Part shown: positions 6,881 to 13,917 of the stretch, piece after piece
Layout of the letters: each line of letters opens with the position of its first letter
Position numbering within the stretch: position 1 is the first letter of the stretch
Origin: CAZWRV01 sp964636325
GTDB taxonomy: Bacteria > Verrucomicrobiota > Lentisphaeria > Victivallales > GWF2-50-93
DNA length: 19,486 nucleotides
Assembly: GCA_964636325.1 (NCBI GenBank)
Contig: CAZWRV010000113.1
Coordinates: forward strand, 1 to 19,486
Reading direction: 5' to 3'
Translations under genes and position numbers: made by a program
Notes under the pieces: generated by a model
Database searches by the model: none
Told to the model about the DNA's origin: nothing
Seen by the model: the letters and a program-made list of their open reading frames with translations, nothing else

Positions 6881-7999
6881 TTATTTGACTATTCCAAATT
6901 CCCTGAAAACCTTCTTGAACACTTCCATCGCCTCCGGACTTTCGGCAACCGACTTGAAGACGAAGATGCTCAGGCTACGGTCGGGGTCGTTCTGCAGAAT
7001 GACTCTCAGCTCATGCTCCAGACGTTCGGCGCTTTTTCCCTGCTTGCCGCCTACCGGGCCTTTTTCGGAGTCATACCCGATGAAGGGCACGCCAGTCTGA
7101 CGTTTGTTGTATTTGTTTGCCTCGCCGACGATTTTTTGAGCGTAGTCTGCGATCTTCTCGTCGCTCCAGTAGGGCTTGAAGAACCATGCGGCGGTCTGGC
7201 AGCAGTAGTCAAGGTCGAGCCTGTTTCCGTAGAGAGGTTCGGGGAGATATACGGGCCAGACATGGACGGTAGTCTTGACACCGGGCCGGACGGTCCTCGC
7301 ATAATCGCATATTACATTCTGGAAATCCACGAGTGTTTTCAGCGAGAGCTCTTCCCGCGCCTTCTTCTCCTCGAGATCTGGGCGCTGCTTCCTGAAGCTT
7401 TCAAGCAGCTTCATCGAAACCGGGCAGTGGCAGCAGCGGTAGTTCTGATATCCGAACATGTCCAGGGCGATTCCGGTAAGATCCGGATTTTCTTCGAGGG
7501 TATTTTTCACCTGGATCTTCGTGGCTTCGACAACTTCGGGGCAATGGAAGCACGGGATGTTGTTGAGCAGCACCTCATTGTTCCCGGGCAGCGGTTCGCC
7601 TCCGCCCTGGTAGCTGCCGTCAATCCACAGCTTATTTTCTTTTGCGAGAGCCAGCTGGCCCTTCAACAATTCATCTTCTTCCAGTGACATCTGCTGCAAG
7701 AACTTGTCGCCGGAGCCGGCGGGCGCGGCCGGTGAAAACCACCAGTAGCTTTCAAGGCCTGCAGACTTCGCGGCGGCGATGAAATCCTTGAACTTGCCTC
7801 CTTCGCCGTGCGAAATAACGGCGTTGAAGTTGAGTTCCTTGGCGGCATGCAGGACCTTGTCAAGGTTGTCCAGTCCGATCCAGGCGGAGCGCCAGCCTTT
7901 CGCGATGGGCGGGGTGCTGTCCCCGCAGCGGCATGGCAATCCGCAGGTTGATAAAAGTAAAATTGCTGCGGCCAAGCATAGAAATCCTTTGACACGCAT
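6881..7999 (-). CDS. secreted putative TIM-barrel glycosidase-like protein
   Basis: 372 aa. The N-terminus MRVKGFLCLAAAILLLSTCG is a signal peptide. LSTC could be a poor lipobox (Thr at -1 is unusual), so lipoprotein status is open. The body reads like a (beta/alpha)8 barrel of the uncharacterised glycosyl-hydrolase-like type: KELNFNAVISHG, GLESYWWFSP, LTGIALDMFGYQNYRCCHCP (about 176-195), TTVHVWPVYLPEP, TGVPFIGYDSE. The pair of Cys in YRCCHCP plus nearby Cys residues echo the Cys cluster of the two DUF4838 neighbours, but the overall fold is different. AGGAGG lies 5 nt before ATG 7999. It sits between the two DUF4838 genes, in the same direction, with repeat copies filling both gaps. Family assignment is tentative. 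Confidence 0.7.
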   Translation of the reverse strand: MRVKGFLCLAAAILLLSTCGLPCRCGDSTPPIAKGWRSAWIGLDNLDKVLHAAKELNFNAVISHGEGGKFKDFIAAAKSAGLESYWWFSPAAPAGSGDKFLQQMSLEEDELLKGQLALAKENKLWIDGSYQGGGEPLPGNNEVLLNNIPCFHCPEVVEATKIQVKNTLEENPDLTGIALDMFGYQNYRCCHCPVSMKLLESFRKQRPDLEEKKAREELSLKTLVDFQNVICDYARTVRPGVKTTVHVWPVYLPEPLYGNRLDLDYCCQTAAWFFKPYWSDEKIADYAQKIVGEANKYNKRQTGVPFIGYDSEKGPVGGKQGKSAERLEHELRVILQNDPDRSLSIFVFKSVAESPEAMEVFKKVFREFGIVK

Positions 8000-8018
8000 T
8001 TTCGCCTCCTGAAACTTC
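8000..8018 (-). promoter_or_regulatory. RBS of the 372-aa gene formed by the repeat edge
   Basis: On the minus strand GAAGTTTC (8018-8011), a variant of the repeat boundary, is followed at once by AGGAGG (8010-8005), 5 nt and ATG 7999. This is the same arrangement as at 6712-6729 and the second case in this window where the repeat end doubles as a Shine-Dalgarno. Confidence 0.7.
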
Positions 8019-8240
8019 CGGCTCCGACAAGCGTCGCCCTCCGTCGAACATCTTAACCGCGATTTTCGTCACTATCTTCGTCGTCTTCTGGAGGGTTGAG
8101 CCGCGCTCAACCGTTTCCTAGGGTTCTGCGTGCCGGAAACGGCTCAGCATGGCTTCGCCCTCCATCGAGCTTCTCCGGCGAAACTGCGATAATCGCAGAC
8201 GGTCACTCGTCTGAAACCCGACTATCTTAATCATAATCGC
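8005..8240 (+). repeat. dispersed modular repeat, copy 3, with a 26-bp insertion in its core
   Basis: Boundary variant GAAACTTC (8011-8018); a fragment of a core end (TCGCCCTCCGTCGA, 8034-8047); linker with CTATCTTCGTCGTCTTC; a core from GGAGGG (8090) to CCCTCC (8163); boundary CGAGCTTC (8166-8173); hairpin CTGCGA-TAA-TCGCAG (8184-8198); tail GGTCACTCGTCT; boundary variant GAAACCCG (8213-8220). In the core the hairpin GGTTGAGC-CGC-GCTCAACC (8094-8112) is perfect. The core is 74 bp, not 48, because 26 bp (8114-8139, ends TTTCC...GGAAA) sit between CCG and CGG, making an extra 8-bp stem CCGTTTCC / GGAAACGG. 8221-8258 holds only a linker-like ATCTTAATC stretch. Confidence 0.8.
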
Positions 8241-8258
8241 AATCTTCGCCTTCGGGCC

Positions 8259-11200
8259 TTATTTCCCTGACATGTATGCCTCGAACCTCTCGACCTTTCG
8301 GTATCCGTCATAGGGCCTGTAGACGTAGAGCCTGAGCCTTTCGGCCTTTACCGGCGCAGTCCTGATGACCGCCACAGGAAAGACATTGTTCTTCTCGTCG
8401 GCCAGGATCCGCCAATTTTTTCCGTCATGGTATTCGACGCTGAAGTCGGTGATTATCTGGTACTGCCCGCTGAAGCGGATCACAATGGTGTCGAGGTCGA
8501 CGGGCTTAGGCCACTTGATCTGGCTGAACTGGGGGCTGTTGTTGTAGATCATCCATCCGCCGGTTTCCGCGGTGAATCGGTCGATGCCAAGTCCGCTAGA
8601 GGCGGTCGACACCGCGAGATCAGCCTTTTTCACGTCCTTCGGATTGACAGCCAGGTTGCGCTTGTCTCTTAGTCCGGCAAGCGTTTCCTCGTCCTGCCTG
8701 AACCGCTTCAGCAGTTCGTCGTGGCGCACGCGGAAATCGCCGTTGAGCTTTTTTTCCGCGAGCTCGGCCTTTTCGGGAGTCATCGATTCAGGTATGAAAA
8801 GTATGGAGTTGTATTCGTCGTAGAAATGCCAGTTGAGCATGGGGAGTTTTGACCATGTGGTGCAGTTTTCGGCGAGGCCGCCGGCGACGCGGACGTTCCT
8901 GCAGACGTTTCCGTACCAGGCGCTTCCGGGCTTTGGCGCGCCGCCGAGCGCCTTGAACGGTATTGCCGCCTCGACCGCCCAGAATCCGTCGCCTTTTCCT
9001 GCTGCGGTCTTGCAGGGGACGGGTTCGGCCTTCTGCGGATTATACATGCTGCCGACGTAGCATGTGGGGCCGCTGTAGCTGCCGTTGCATGCGACCGCAA
9101 AACGGTAATAGGTTGTAGGGCTTCCCTTCGCCGGGGCCAGGAAGACTTCGATGGAATCGCTGAAATACTGGTCGCCTTCCGCGATCTTCATGTTTGCGAT
9201 ATCGGGCTCCTGGCATTTGACCGCGAGGTAAAGGTTCTCGTCGTCCCAGGCCATCCTGAACTCCGTCTGGCGGAGTATGGCCGGCAGATATTTTGTCGGA
9301 GTTGTGAAACCGGTGGCGGCCGGAAAGCATTTCCATGCTTCGTCGTCGAGCTTGCCGTCCACGGCTATATCCCCGGCGCGCCGGAAGCACGGATATATGG
9401 ACTTGCCGCCCTTTTCCGCGTTCTCCGGCGCCGAAGTCAGCCGCGCAACCTGCGTGGCGGCCCAATCGTATGCCTCCCTGACCGGCTTGAGCCTCTCCTT
9501 GGTCTGCCAGGTGTCTGCGGCCTTTTCTGCCTCCGCCAGGCGGTTCCCGAGAGCCTTAAGTATTTCAGGCGTGAAGACTTCCGGCTTGGGCCCGTAGCCG
9601 TAGCTGCCCATGTGCATGTCGATGCCGTCCTTGATCACCTTGTCCTCCAAGGTCTTGTAATATGAAAGCATCGGCCCGGAGGATTCCCTGTAGAAGGCCG
9701 AGAAGAAGTCATTCAGGATCGTTTCCGGCGGTAGAGCCGGGTTCCAGGCCAGGTGCGGAAAGGCGTAGTAGTTCCAGGGATTGTAGGCCATCATCCTCTG
9801 GTTGCCTTCGCTGGCCTGCGAGCCGCCGCTCAACGCGATGTGCTTCTCGAGGATACTGAGCCAATCTGCCTGGGCGGTTACGAGCGGAACCGGCGTCCTG
9901 TTGCCGGAGTCACCGTGGATCAGTGCATAGCTGTAGTATCCCAGGTTCCCGCACATCGAAGCCCATCTTTCAAGGCGCCCAAGCATCTCCGAATTATTCG
10001 GGCTGGTCAATGGAAGCGTCATCGCGCCGTAGAGGCAGATGTCAATGCGGACGTTGTCCGGCATCCTGTCGAGTTTCTGCGGCGGACGGTGGACGGTCGA
10101 GTAGGCGAGGGCGCCGACCTTGACCTTGGGCAGCGCCTTTCCGACGCGCCTGGCGATTTCCGATATGAAATAGTAGTATACTTCGGAGACGTTTGCCCAG
10201 CCGCCGAACTCGAAGATGAAGTTGTCCAGCTCCGGCTTTCCGATCAGCTGCATGCAGTTCTCGCATTCGCAGTAGCGCGCGGCGTCCATGGGCAGGAGCC
10301 AGATCGTGCCTTCCGCGTCCGGATTCGCGTTGACGGAATCGACGGCCTTCTTCGTGATCCATTCTATAAGTTCCGTATTGCTCATGCAGAAGGTCGGCCC
10401 GCCTTGCTCGGGCGAGAGTCTTTTGCCGAACTTCGGGGAGTCATGCTTGATGTCCTTGCACATTATTCCCCGATACATGCCGCACCATTCCGGATGCTCC
10501 TGAAGGACTTTGTCCGGCACAACCGTGTCGAAGTTGTGCGGGTAGCCTTCGAAACCTTTGCCCACCATCGGTTTTTTCGCCGGATCCGGCTTAGGCACTT
10601 CGGTTCCGCCGAGAACCGTTGTCTGCTGGTTCCCCCAGGTCAGGTTCCAGCGGCTGCGCCACCAGTAGAGATATTGGTCGCTGTCCGGATTCTGTCCGAA
10701 GCTTGATACTGCGAAATTCGCATGGCGTATTTCGGAGGGCGGGCTGTATTTCAGCGGCAGGACGCCGAGATCGACGCCTTTGCCCGAGGGGACGAAGTCG
10801 CCCTGCTCGTCGGGATACGTCCACCGGACACCCTGTTTTTCGAGGAATTCCCAGACACTGTTGAGGACATTGGCATACGGCCAGGCCTTGAAAAAGACCT
10901 TCCTGCCTTCCTTTTCGACGTTGACGGCCTCTTTTGGAATGGCGCCGGACTTCTTGTTCGCCTCCATCTCGTCGTAGGTCTTTGCGAATTCCGCAAGATC
11001 GACGACAGTGTAGAGCGTGCCCGGATATTTGTCCGCCTGATCCGGAGCGATTATCGGGATTGGCCTGCCGGTGAGTTCGCCGACGTAGTAGCGGAGTTCG
11101 CGGGCGGCGGTCTGGAGCGGCGCAGGCGCCTTCGGATCTACCACGACCGCGTCTCCCGGCTTCATCGCCTCGGGGTCGGAGCTGCCATAGAGTTCAAGCT

Positions 11201-11645
11201 CCGCCACGCTCCATGGGAATCCTGAAGTCTCCTTTCCAATCTCAAGACGGAACACGCGTCCTGCTGCAGGATTGAACTTGAGGTTCGTCTCGGTGTCGGT
11301 GAGGAGGAGGCTTTCCTGGATCGGCTTAAGGTTTTCTGCGTCTGGCCCGGCGAGAATGCGAAGGGAGCGCGGGAAGTTCTCAAGTGCCTTGCCTGGATTC
11401 AGGTAGATGCGGTGGACGACGGCCGTCTTTCCAAGATCAATCGTGAGAGCCATCCCCTCCTGCTGCGGCGCCGTGCTTGTCCAGGCCGTGGAAATATCGT
11501 TGTCTGCCGCGGCGGCAATCTTCGCGCCGTCCGGACCGGCGACGGTCCAGTCCTTCGACAGCAGTTTTCCGGCGTCAAGCGACCATGCAGTCAAAATGTT
11601 TGCCGCCACAATCAGCACGGCAGTTCGTCTCGGAATTGTCATCAT
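8259..11645 (-). CDS. secreted DUF4838-type protein with discoidin and CBM9-like modules (1128 aa)
   Basis: Modules in order: a hydrophobic signal-like N-terminus (1 to about 25, RRTAVLIVAANILTAWSLDA); F5/8-type-C-like domain about 28-152 (ALTIDLGKTAVVHRIYLNPG); alpha-glucuronidase-like N-domain about 160-300 (TAARELRYYVGELTGRPIPI; WEFLEKQGVRWTYPDEQGDF); DUF4838 barrel about 370-640 with FPHNFDTVVPD, PTFCMSNTELIEWI and DAARYCECENC (about 456-466); a CBM9-like beta-sandwich about 753-948 (VDGKLDDEAWK; FRMAWDDENLYLAVKCQEPD; FSDSIEVFLAP); and a second discoidin-like domain about 1000-1125. The CBM9 and last discoidin modules are absent from the 905-aa paralogue. GGAGG lies 8 nt before the first ATG. 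Probably exported and glycan-directed. It is the first intact structural gene after the regulator. Confidence 0.85.
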   Translation of the reverse strand: MMTIPRRTAVLIVAANILTAWSLDAGKLLSKDWTVAGPDGAKIAAAADNDISTAWTSTAPQQEGMALTIDLGKTAVVHRIYLNPGKALENFPRSLRILAGPDAENLKPIQESLLLTDTETNLKFNPAAGRVFRLEIGKETSGFPWSVAELELYGSSDPEAMKPGDAVVVDPKAPAPLQTAARELRYYVGELTGRPIPIIAPDQADKYPGTLYTVVDLAEFAKTYDEMEANKKSGAIPKEAVNVEKEGRKVFFKAWPYANVLNSVWEFLEKQGVRWTYPDEQGDFVPSGKGVDLGVLPLKYSPPSEIRHANFAVSSFGQNPDSDQYLYWWRSRWNLTWGNQQTTVLGGTEVPKPDPAKKPMVGKGFEGYPHNFDTVVPDKVLQEHPEWCGMYRGIMCKDIKHDSPKFGKRLSPEQGGPTFCMSNTELIEWITKKAVDSVNANPDAEGTIWLLPMDAARYCECENCMQLIGKPELDNFIFEFGGWANVSEVYYYFISEIARRVGKALPKVKVGALAYSTVHRPPQKLDRMPDNVRIDICLYGAMTLPLTSPNNSEMLGRLERWASMCGNLGYYSYALIHGDSGNRTPVPLVTAQADWLSILEKHIALSGGSQASEGNQRMMAYNPWNYYAFPHLAWNPALPPETILNDFFSAFYRESSGPMLSYYKTLEDKVIKDGIDMHMGSYGYGPKPEVFTPEILKALGNRLAEAEKAADTWQTKERLKPVREAYDWAATQVARLTSAPENAEKGGKSIYPCFRRAGDIAVDGKLDDEAWKCFPAATGFTTPTKYLPAILRQTEFRMAWDDENLYLAVKCQEPDIANMKIAEGDQYFSDSIEVFLAPAKGSPTTYYRFAVACNGSYSGPTCYVGSMYNPQKAEPVPCKTAAGKGDGFWAVEAAIPFKALGGAPKPGSAWYGNVCRNVRVAGGLAENCTTWSKLPMLNWHFYDEYNSILFIPESMTPEKAELAEKKLNGDFRVRHDELLKRFRQDEETLAGLRDKRNLAVNPKDVKKADLAVSTASSGLGIDRFTAETGGWMIYNNSPQFSQIKWPKPVDLDTIVIRFSGQYQIITDFSVEYHDGKNWRILADEKNNVFPVAVIRTAPVKAERLRLYVYRPYDGYRKVERFEAYMSGK

Positions 11646-11669
11646 GATAATTCCCTCCGTCTTATAATT

Positions 11670-11820
11670 CTACGTGTCGTCACGCCACCACCAGTTGACA
11701 TCGCGCCGGCTCGGCATGCCCGCGTATTCCCCTATCTCGCACGGCCAGAACCAGGGCTCGGAGGGCTACGGCGGGGCTTTTCGGCGAATATGTCGGGAAA
11801 TAGTTACCGAGCCCATATTT
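11670..11820 (-). pseudogene. remnant of a prepilin-like gene (C-terminal end)
   Basis: On the minus strand a 31-codon open stretch (11765 to 11670) reads PSEPWFWPCEIGEYAG, then MPSRRDVNWWWRDDT and a stop. The Trp-rich, acidic tail resembles the C-termini of prepilin/H-x9-DG proteins of Lentisphaerae (from memory, not searched). An in-frame TAG (11768-11766) closes the frame upstream. The preceding sequence makes protein-like text only in another frame (LGNYFPTYSPKSPA), suggesting a frameshift, and then the dispersed repeat begins. There is no room for a complete gene. Its place between regulator and hydrolase is where such pilin genes often sit. Could also be chance. Confidence 0.4.
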
Positions 11821-11823
11821 ATA

Positions 11824-12078
11824 CTCCTCTGAAACTTGCCAGAAGTAACGCGGACATTCCTGTCTGCGGCATCGCAGGTAGGAATACCTGCGCCACTTTA
11901 AGTTTCACACCGACAAAACTGGTGCGGCCAAACGGCCACTCCTCTGAAACTCGATTCAAGTAACGCAGACATTCCTGTCTGCGGAATCGCAGGTAGGAAT
12001 ACCTGCGCTACTTCAAGTTTCTTCCCGACAGAACTGGCGGATTTCCCCGCCAGAGCGGCACTCTCCTGAAGCTTCGTT
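11824..12078 (+). repeat. dispersed modular repeat, copy 4: two double-hairpin units in tandem
   Basis: Unit 1: GAAACTTG (11831-11838), double hairpin (11843-11898), AGTTTC (11901-11906), spacer CGACAAAACT, small hairpin GTGCGGCC / GGCCAC (11922-11939), ACTCCTCT. Unit 2: GAAACTCG (11946-11953), double hairpin (11958-12013), AAGTTTC (12015-12021), CGACAGAACT, hairpin CTGGCGG / CCGCCAG (12034-12053), ACTCTCCT, GAAGCTTCG (12068-12076). Here the 48-bp GGAGGG core of the other copies is replaced by a different core: hairpin one GCAGAC-ATTCCT-GTCTGC (11965-11982) and hairpin two GCAGGT-AGGAAT-ACCTGC (11989-12006). The loops are exact complements. In unit 1 the same pair is at 11850-11867 and 11874-11891, with one G-T wobble. 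It ends 10 bp before the regulator's stop codon. Confidence 0.85.
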
Positions 12079-12085
12079 TCCGGTT

Positions 12086-13558
12086 TCAGACGACCTTCAG
12101 GCTTTCAGGTGCCGCGGCCGCATTATTCCTGGCGTTGCCGTTCCTGAAGAAATAGAACGCCCTCTTGCTGATCCTGTCCATGAATTCTGCCGCCTTGAAC
12201 TGGCCCTGCCGCCATTTCTCCATCTCGTGGAATATCACGGCGTGCGTGAATTCGACGAACGGGAGATCGTTTTCGGATCCGCAGGTTCCCCTCTCCATAG
12301 AAGCGGCCAGGCTTGCCAGGGAGGCGGGGCTCATATCCTTGATTCTGAGACTGCGGTTCGCCTTCCTGCTGGCGGTGAGCCTGCCTTCCGACGCGAAATA
12401 TTCCTGCATGGCGGGGGAGGCCAGATGGTTCAGGATTTCGGCGCACTCCATAGGGAGCCTGCTGGAACTTGAGATCACATTGACGTTGGCAGCGACGGTG
12501 CAGGCACCCCCCTTTTCCAGCGGAAGGGGAAGCAGGCCGACCTGGAACGGCGCCTGCCCGATCAAAATAGGGATGTTGTGGGAGCCGCTGAGCATAAGCG
12601 CGCAGTTGCCGGACATGAAATTGCCTATCGACGTCTCGGTGACGCTGTGTCCCGGGAGCAGGAATGGCGCGGCGACCTTGGGATCCTGGAAATATTTCTC
12701 GAACCTCGAAAGACAGGCCCGCATTTTCGGCGACTTGGGGGATGTCATCTCCGCGGAACCGCACCTGCATGAGGCCATCTTCAATATTTCCCCGAAACCA
12801 ATGTCGAAGGTGGCCGCACAAGGAGGGGCCCCGGCCGCCTTTTCCGCGCCTGTCCGGATGCTCTCCATGAAGGCCCAGAAACCATGTCCGAAATCCAGCG
12901 AGCCGGCAAACTCTGAATAATTCCTGTTGAAGAATATGCACGACACTGCGCTTATGAGCGGGACGCCCCACAGCTTCCTGCCGTGTGTCACGCCCGAGAG
13001 AAGCCCGCCGTAAATGTCGCCGCGATCCAGCGCGCAGCCGCCAAGCTCGTCCAAGCTGTAGAGCCGGCCCTGCTCCGCCAAGTCCCCGACGAACGAGAGA
13101 GGAGCCTGAAATATGTCCAGTCCGTCGAAGGCGCCCTCGGCATATATGTCGGTAAGCGGGACGGCCTCTATGTCCAAATCCGGATGTGCCCTCATGTAAT
13201 CCAGGAAGACCTTCTTCCATTGGTAGGCGAAAAGCGAGAAGTCCGCGAGTATCCCGACTCGGATGCGCCTGCGAAGGCCGCCGGCGAAGGCGAAGCCCGT
13301 CCCGTGCGCGAGCCCCGGCTTCTTCGCTGCGTTATCCGCCGTCCGGGGGACGTTCCTCACGTAGCAGCCGCTGCGAGGTATGTTCTCAAGCACACCATCC
13401 CTGTGCAGCGCCTTGACCGCCTGCTGGACTGAGATCCTGCCTATGCCGAGATCGCGGCTGAGCCTGTTCACGGAAGGGATCCTGTCCCCGATCGAATAGC
13501 CCCCCGAGGCTATCAGCCCGGTGATCGCCTTCCTTGCCTTGTGCTGCTCGTTTCCCAT
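12086..13558 (-). CDS. GntR-family regulator with solute-binding-protein-like sensor domain
   Basis: 490 aa from ATG 13558. Residues about 1-75 are a GntR winged helix: YSIGDRIPSVNRLSRDLGIG, RISVQQAVKALHRDGVLENI, PRSGCYVRN. After a Gly/Ala-rich linker, residues about 95-460 resemble an extracellular sugar-binding protein (RIRVGILADFS; LYSLDELGG; LWGVPLISAVSCIFFNRNYS; FMSGNCALMLSGSHNIPIL; VAANVNVISSSS; LTASRKANRS), used here as an intracellular ligand sensor; there is no signal peptide. The frame is open to 13678, but that longer version would start upstream of the apparent promoter (13581-13608), so the shorter start is preferred; its RBS is weak. It is transcribed toward the glycan genes and is probably their sugar-responsive regulator. 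The ligand is unknown. Confidence 0.85.
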   Translation of the reverse strand: MGNEQHKARKAITGLIASGGYSIGDRIPSVNRLSRDLGIGRISVQQAVKALHRDGVLENIPRSGCYVRNVPRTADNAAKKPGLAHGTGFAFAGGLRRRIRVGILADFSLFAYQWKKVFLDYMRAHPDLDIEAVPLTDIYAEGAFDGLDIFQAPLSFVGDLAEQGRLYSLDELGGCALDRGDIYGGLLSGVTHGRKLWGVPLISAVSCIFFNRNYSEFAGSLDFGHGFWAFMESIRTGAEKAAGAPPCAATFDIGFGEILKMASCRCGSAEMTSPKSPKMRACLSRFEKYFQDPKVAAPFLLPGHSVTETSIGNFMSGNCALMLSGSHNIPILIGQAPFQVGLLPLPLEKGGACTVAANVNVISSSSRLPMECAEILNHLASPAMQEYFASEGRLTASRKANRSLRIKDMSPASLASLAASMERGTCGSENDLPFVEFTHAVIFHEMEKWRQGQFKAAEFMDRISKRAFYFFRNGNARNNAAAAPESLKVV

Positions 13559-13576
13559 AATCACTGTCTTTTTATG

Positions 13577-13608
13577 CTGTAATTTATCTGTAATATTACA
13601 GATGTCAA
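13577..13608 (-). promoter_or_regulatory. promoter and palindromic operator of the GntR gene
   Basis: On the minus strand a consensus -35 TTGACA (13608-13603) is followed by exactly 16 bp, the perfect palindrome TCTGTAATATTACAGA (13602-13587), and then a -10-like TAAATT (13586-13581). A second half-site in the same plus-strand orientation, CTGTAAT (13577-13583), repeats that of the palindrome (13588-13594) 11 bp away, about one helical turn. GntR-family operators are typically such palindromes, and placement between -35 and -10 predicts repression, most simply autorepression. The expected transcript start near 13574 leaves a leader of about 16 nt to ATG 13558. A further core match TGTAATATTA is at 13684-13693. 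Confidence 0.8.
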
Positions 13609-13808
13609 GCGTATTTCGGTGGAAAGACGTGATTTTTCCGGTACCGGGGGAGGCGTCCGATGCTTCATTATCCGGCAAGCGGGTGTAATATTATGGTGTC
13701 GGGAGCGTTCTTACGCGTGTGGAGGGTGAACGGAAAAATACGGATCAAAGATGCTAGCCCGCCTGGCGGATTTCGGTCTTTCGGTTTTGCTCCGCACCCT
13801 TCTAGTGC

Positions 13809-13866
13809 CTTCGACGGTATGAATTCAGCAAGCTACGCCCTTTTGCTGAATTCATACCTCTTCGAC
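13809..13866. repeat. 16-bp-arm perfect hairpin flanked by 7-bp direct repeats
   Basis: GGTATGAATTCAGCAA (13816-13831) and TTGCTGAATTCATACC (13843-13858) are perfect inverted repeats around an 11-nt loop (GCTACGCCCTT). CTTCGAC directly precedes (13809-13815) and, after one T, follows (13860-13866) the hairpin, which looks like a target-site duplication around a very small insertion. It lies 52-109 bp downstream of the lipoprotein gene stop, so it could also act in RNA 3'-end formation or protection, but no T-run follows on either strand. The rest of 13609-13917 shows no gene. Confidence 0.65.
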
Positions 13867-13917
13867 GAATGGGATATCCCTGCGGACGTGAAGCCGTTCT
13901 ACAGAGGAAAAATTCAA

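Noticed and set aside
11412..11963. 183-codon plus-strand open frame that reads through the double-hairpin repeat
   Set aside because: Starts antisense inside the 1128-aa gene; the protein-like text NADIPVCG is simply the repeat translated.
11831..12076. CRISPR-like array at the tandem repeat
   Set aside because: Only two units, repeats are longer than spacers and internally palindromic, spacers are themselves related hairpins, and no cas gene is present.
13559..13678. 40-residue N-terminal extension of the GntR regulator
   Set aside because: It would begin upstream of a good TTGACA promoter and translate through the operator palindrome; the domain begins only after the inner Met.
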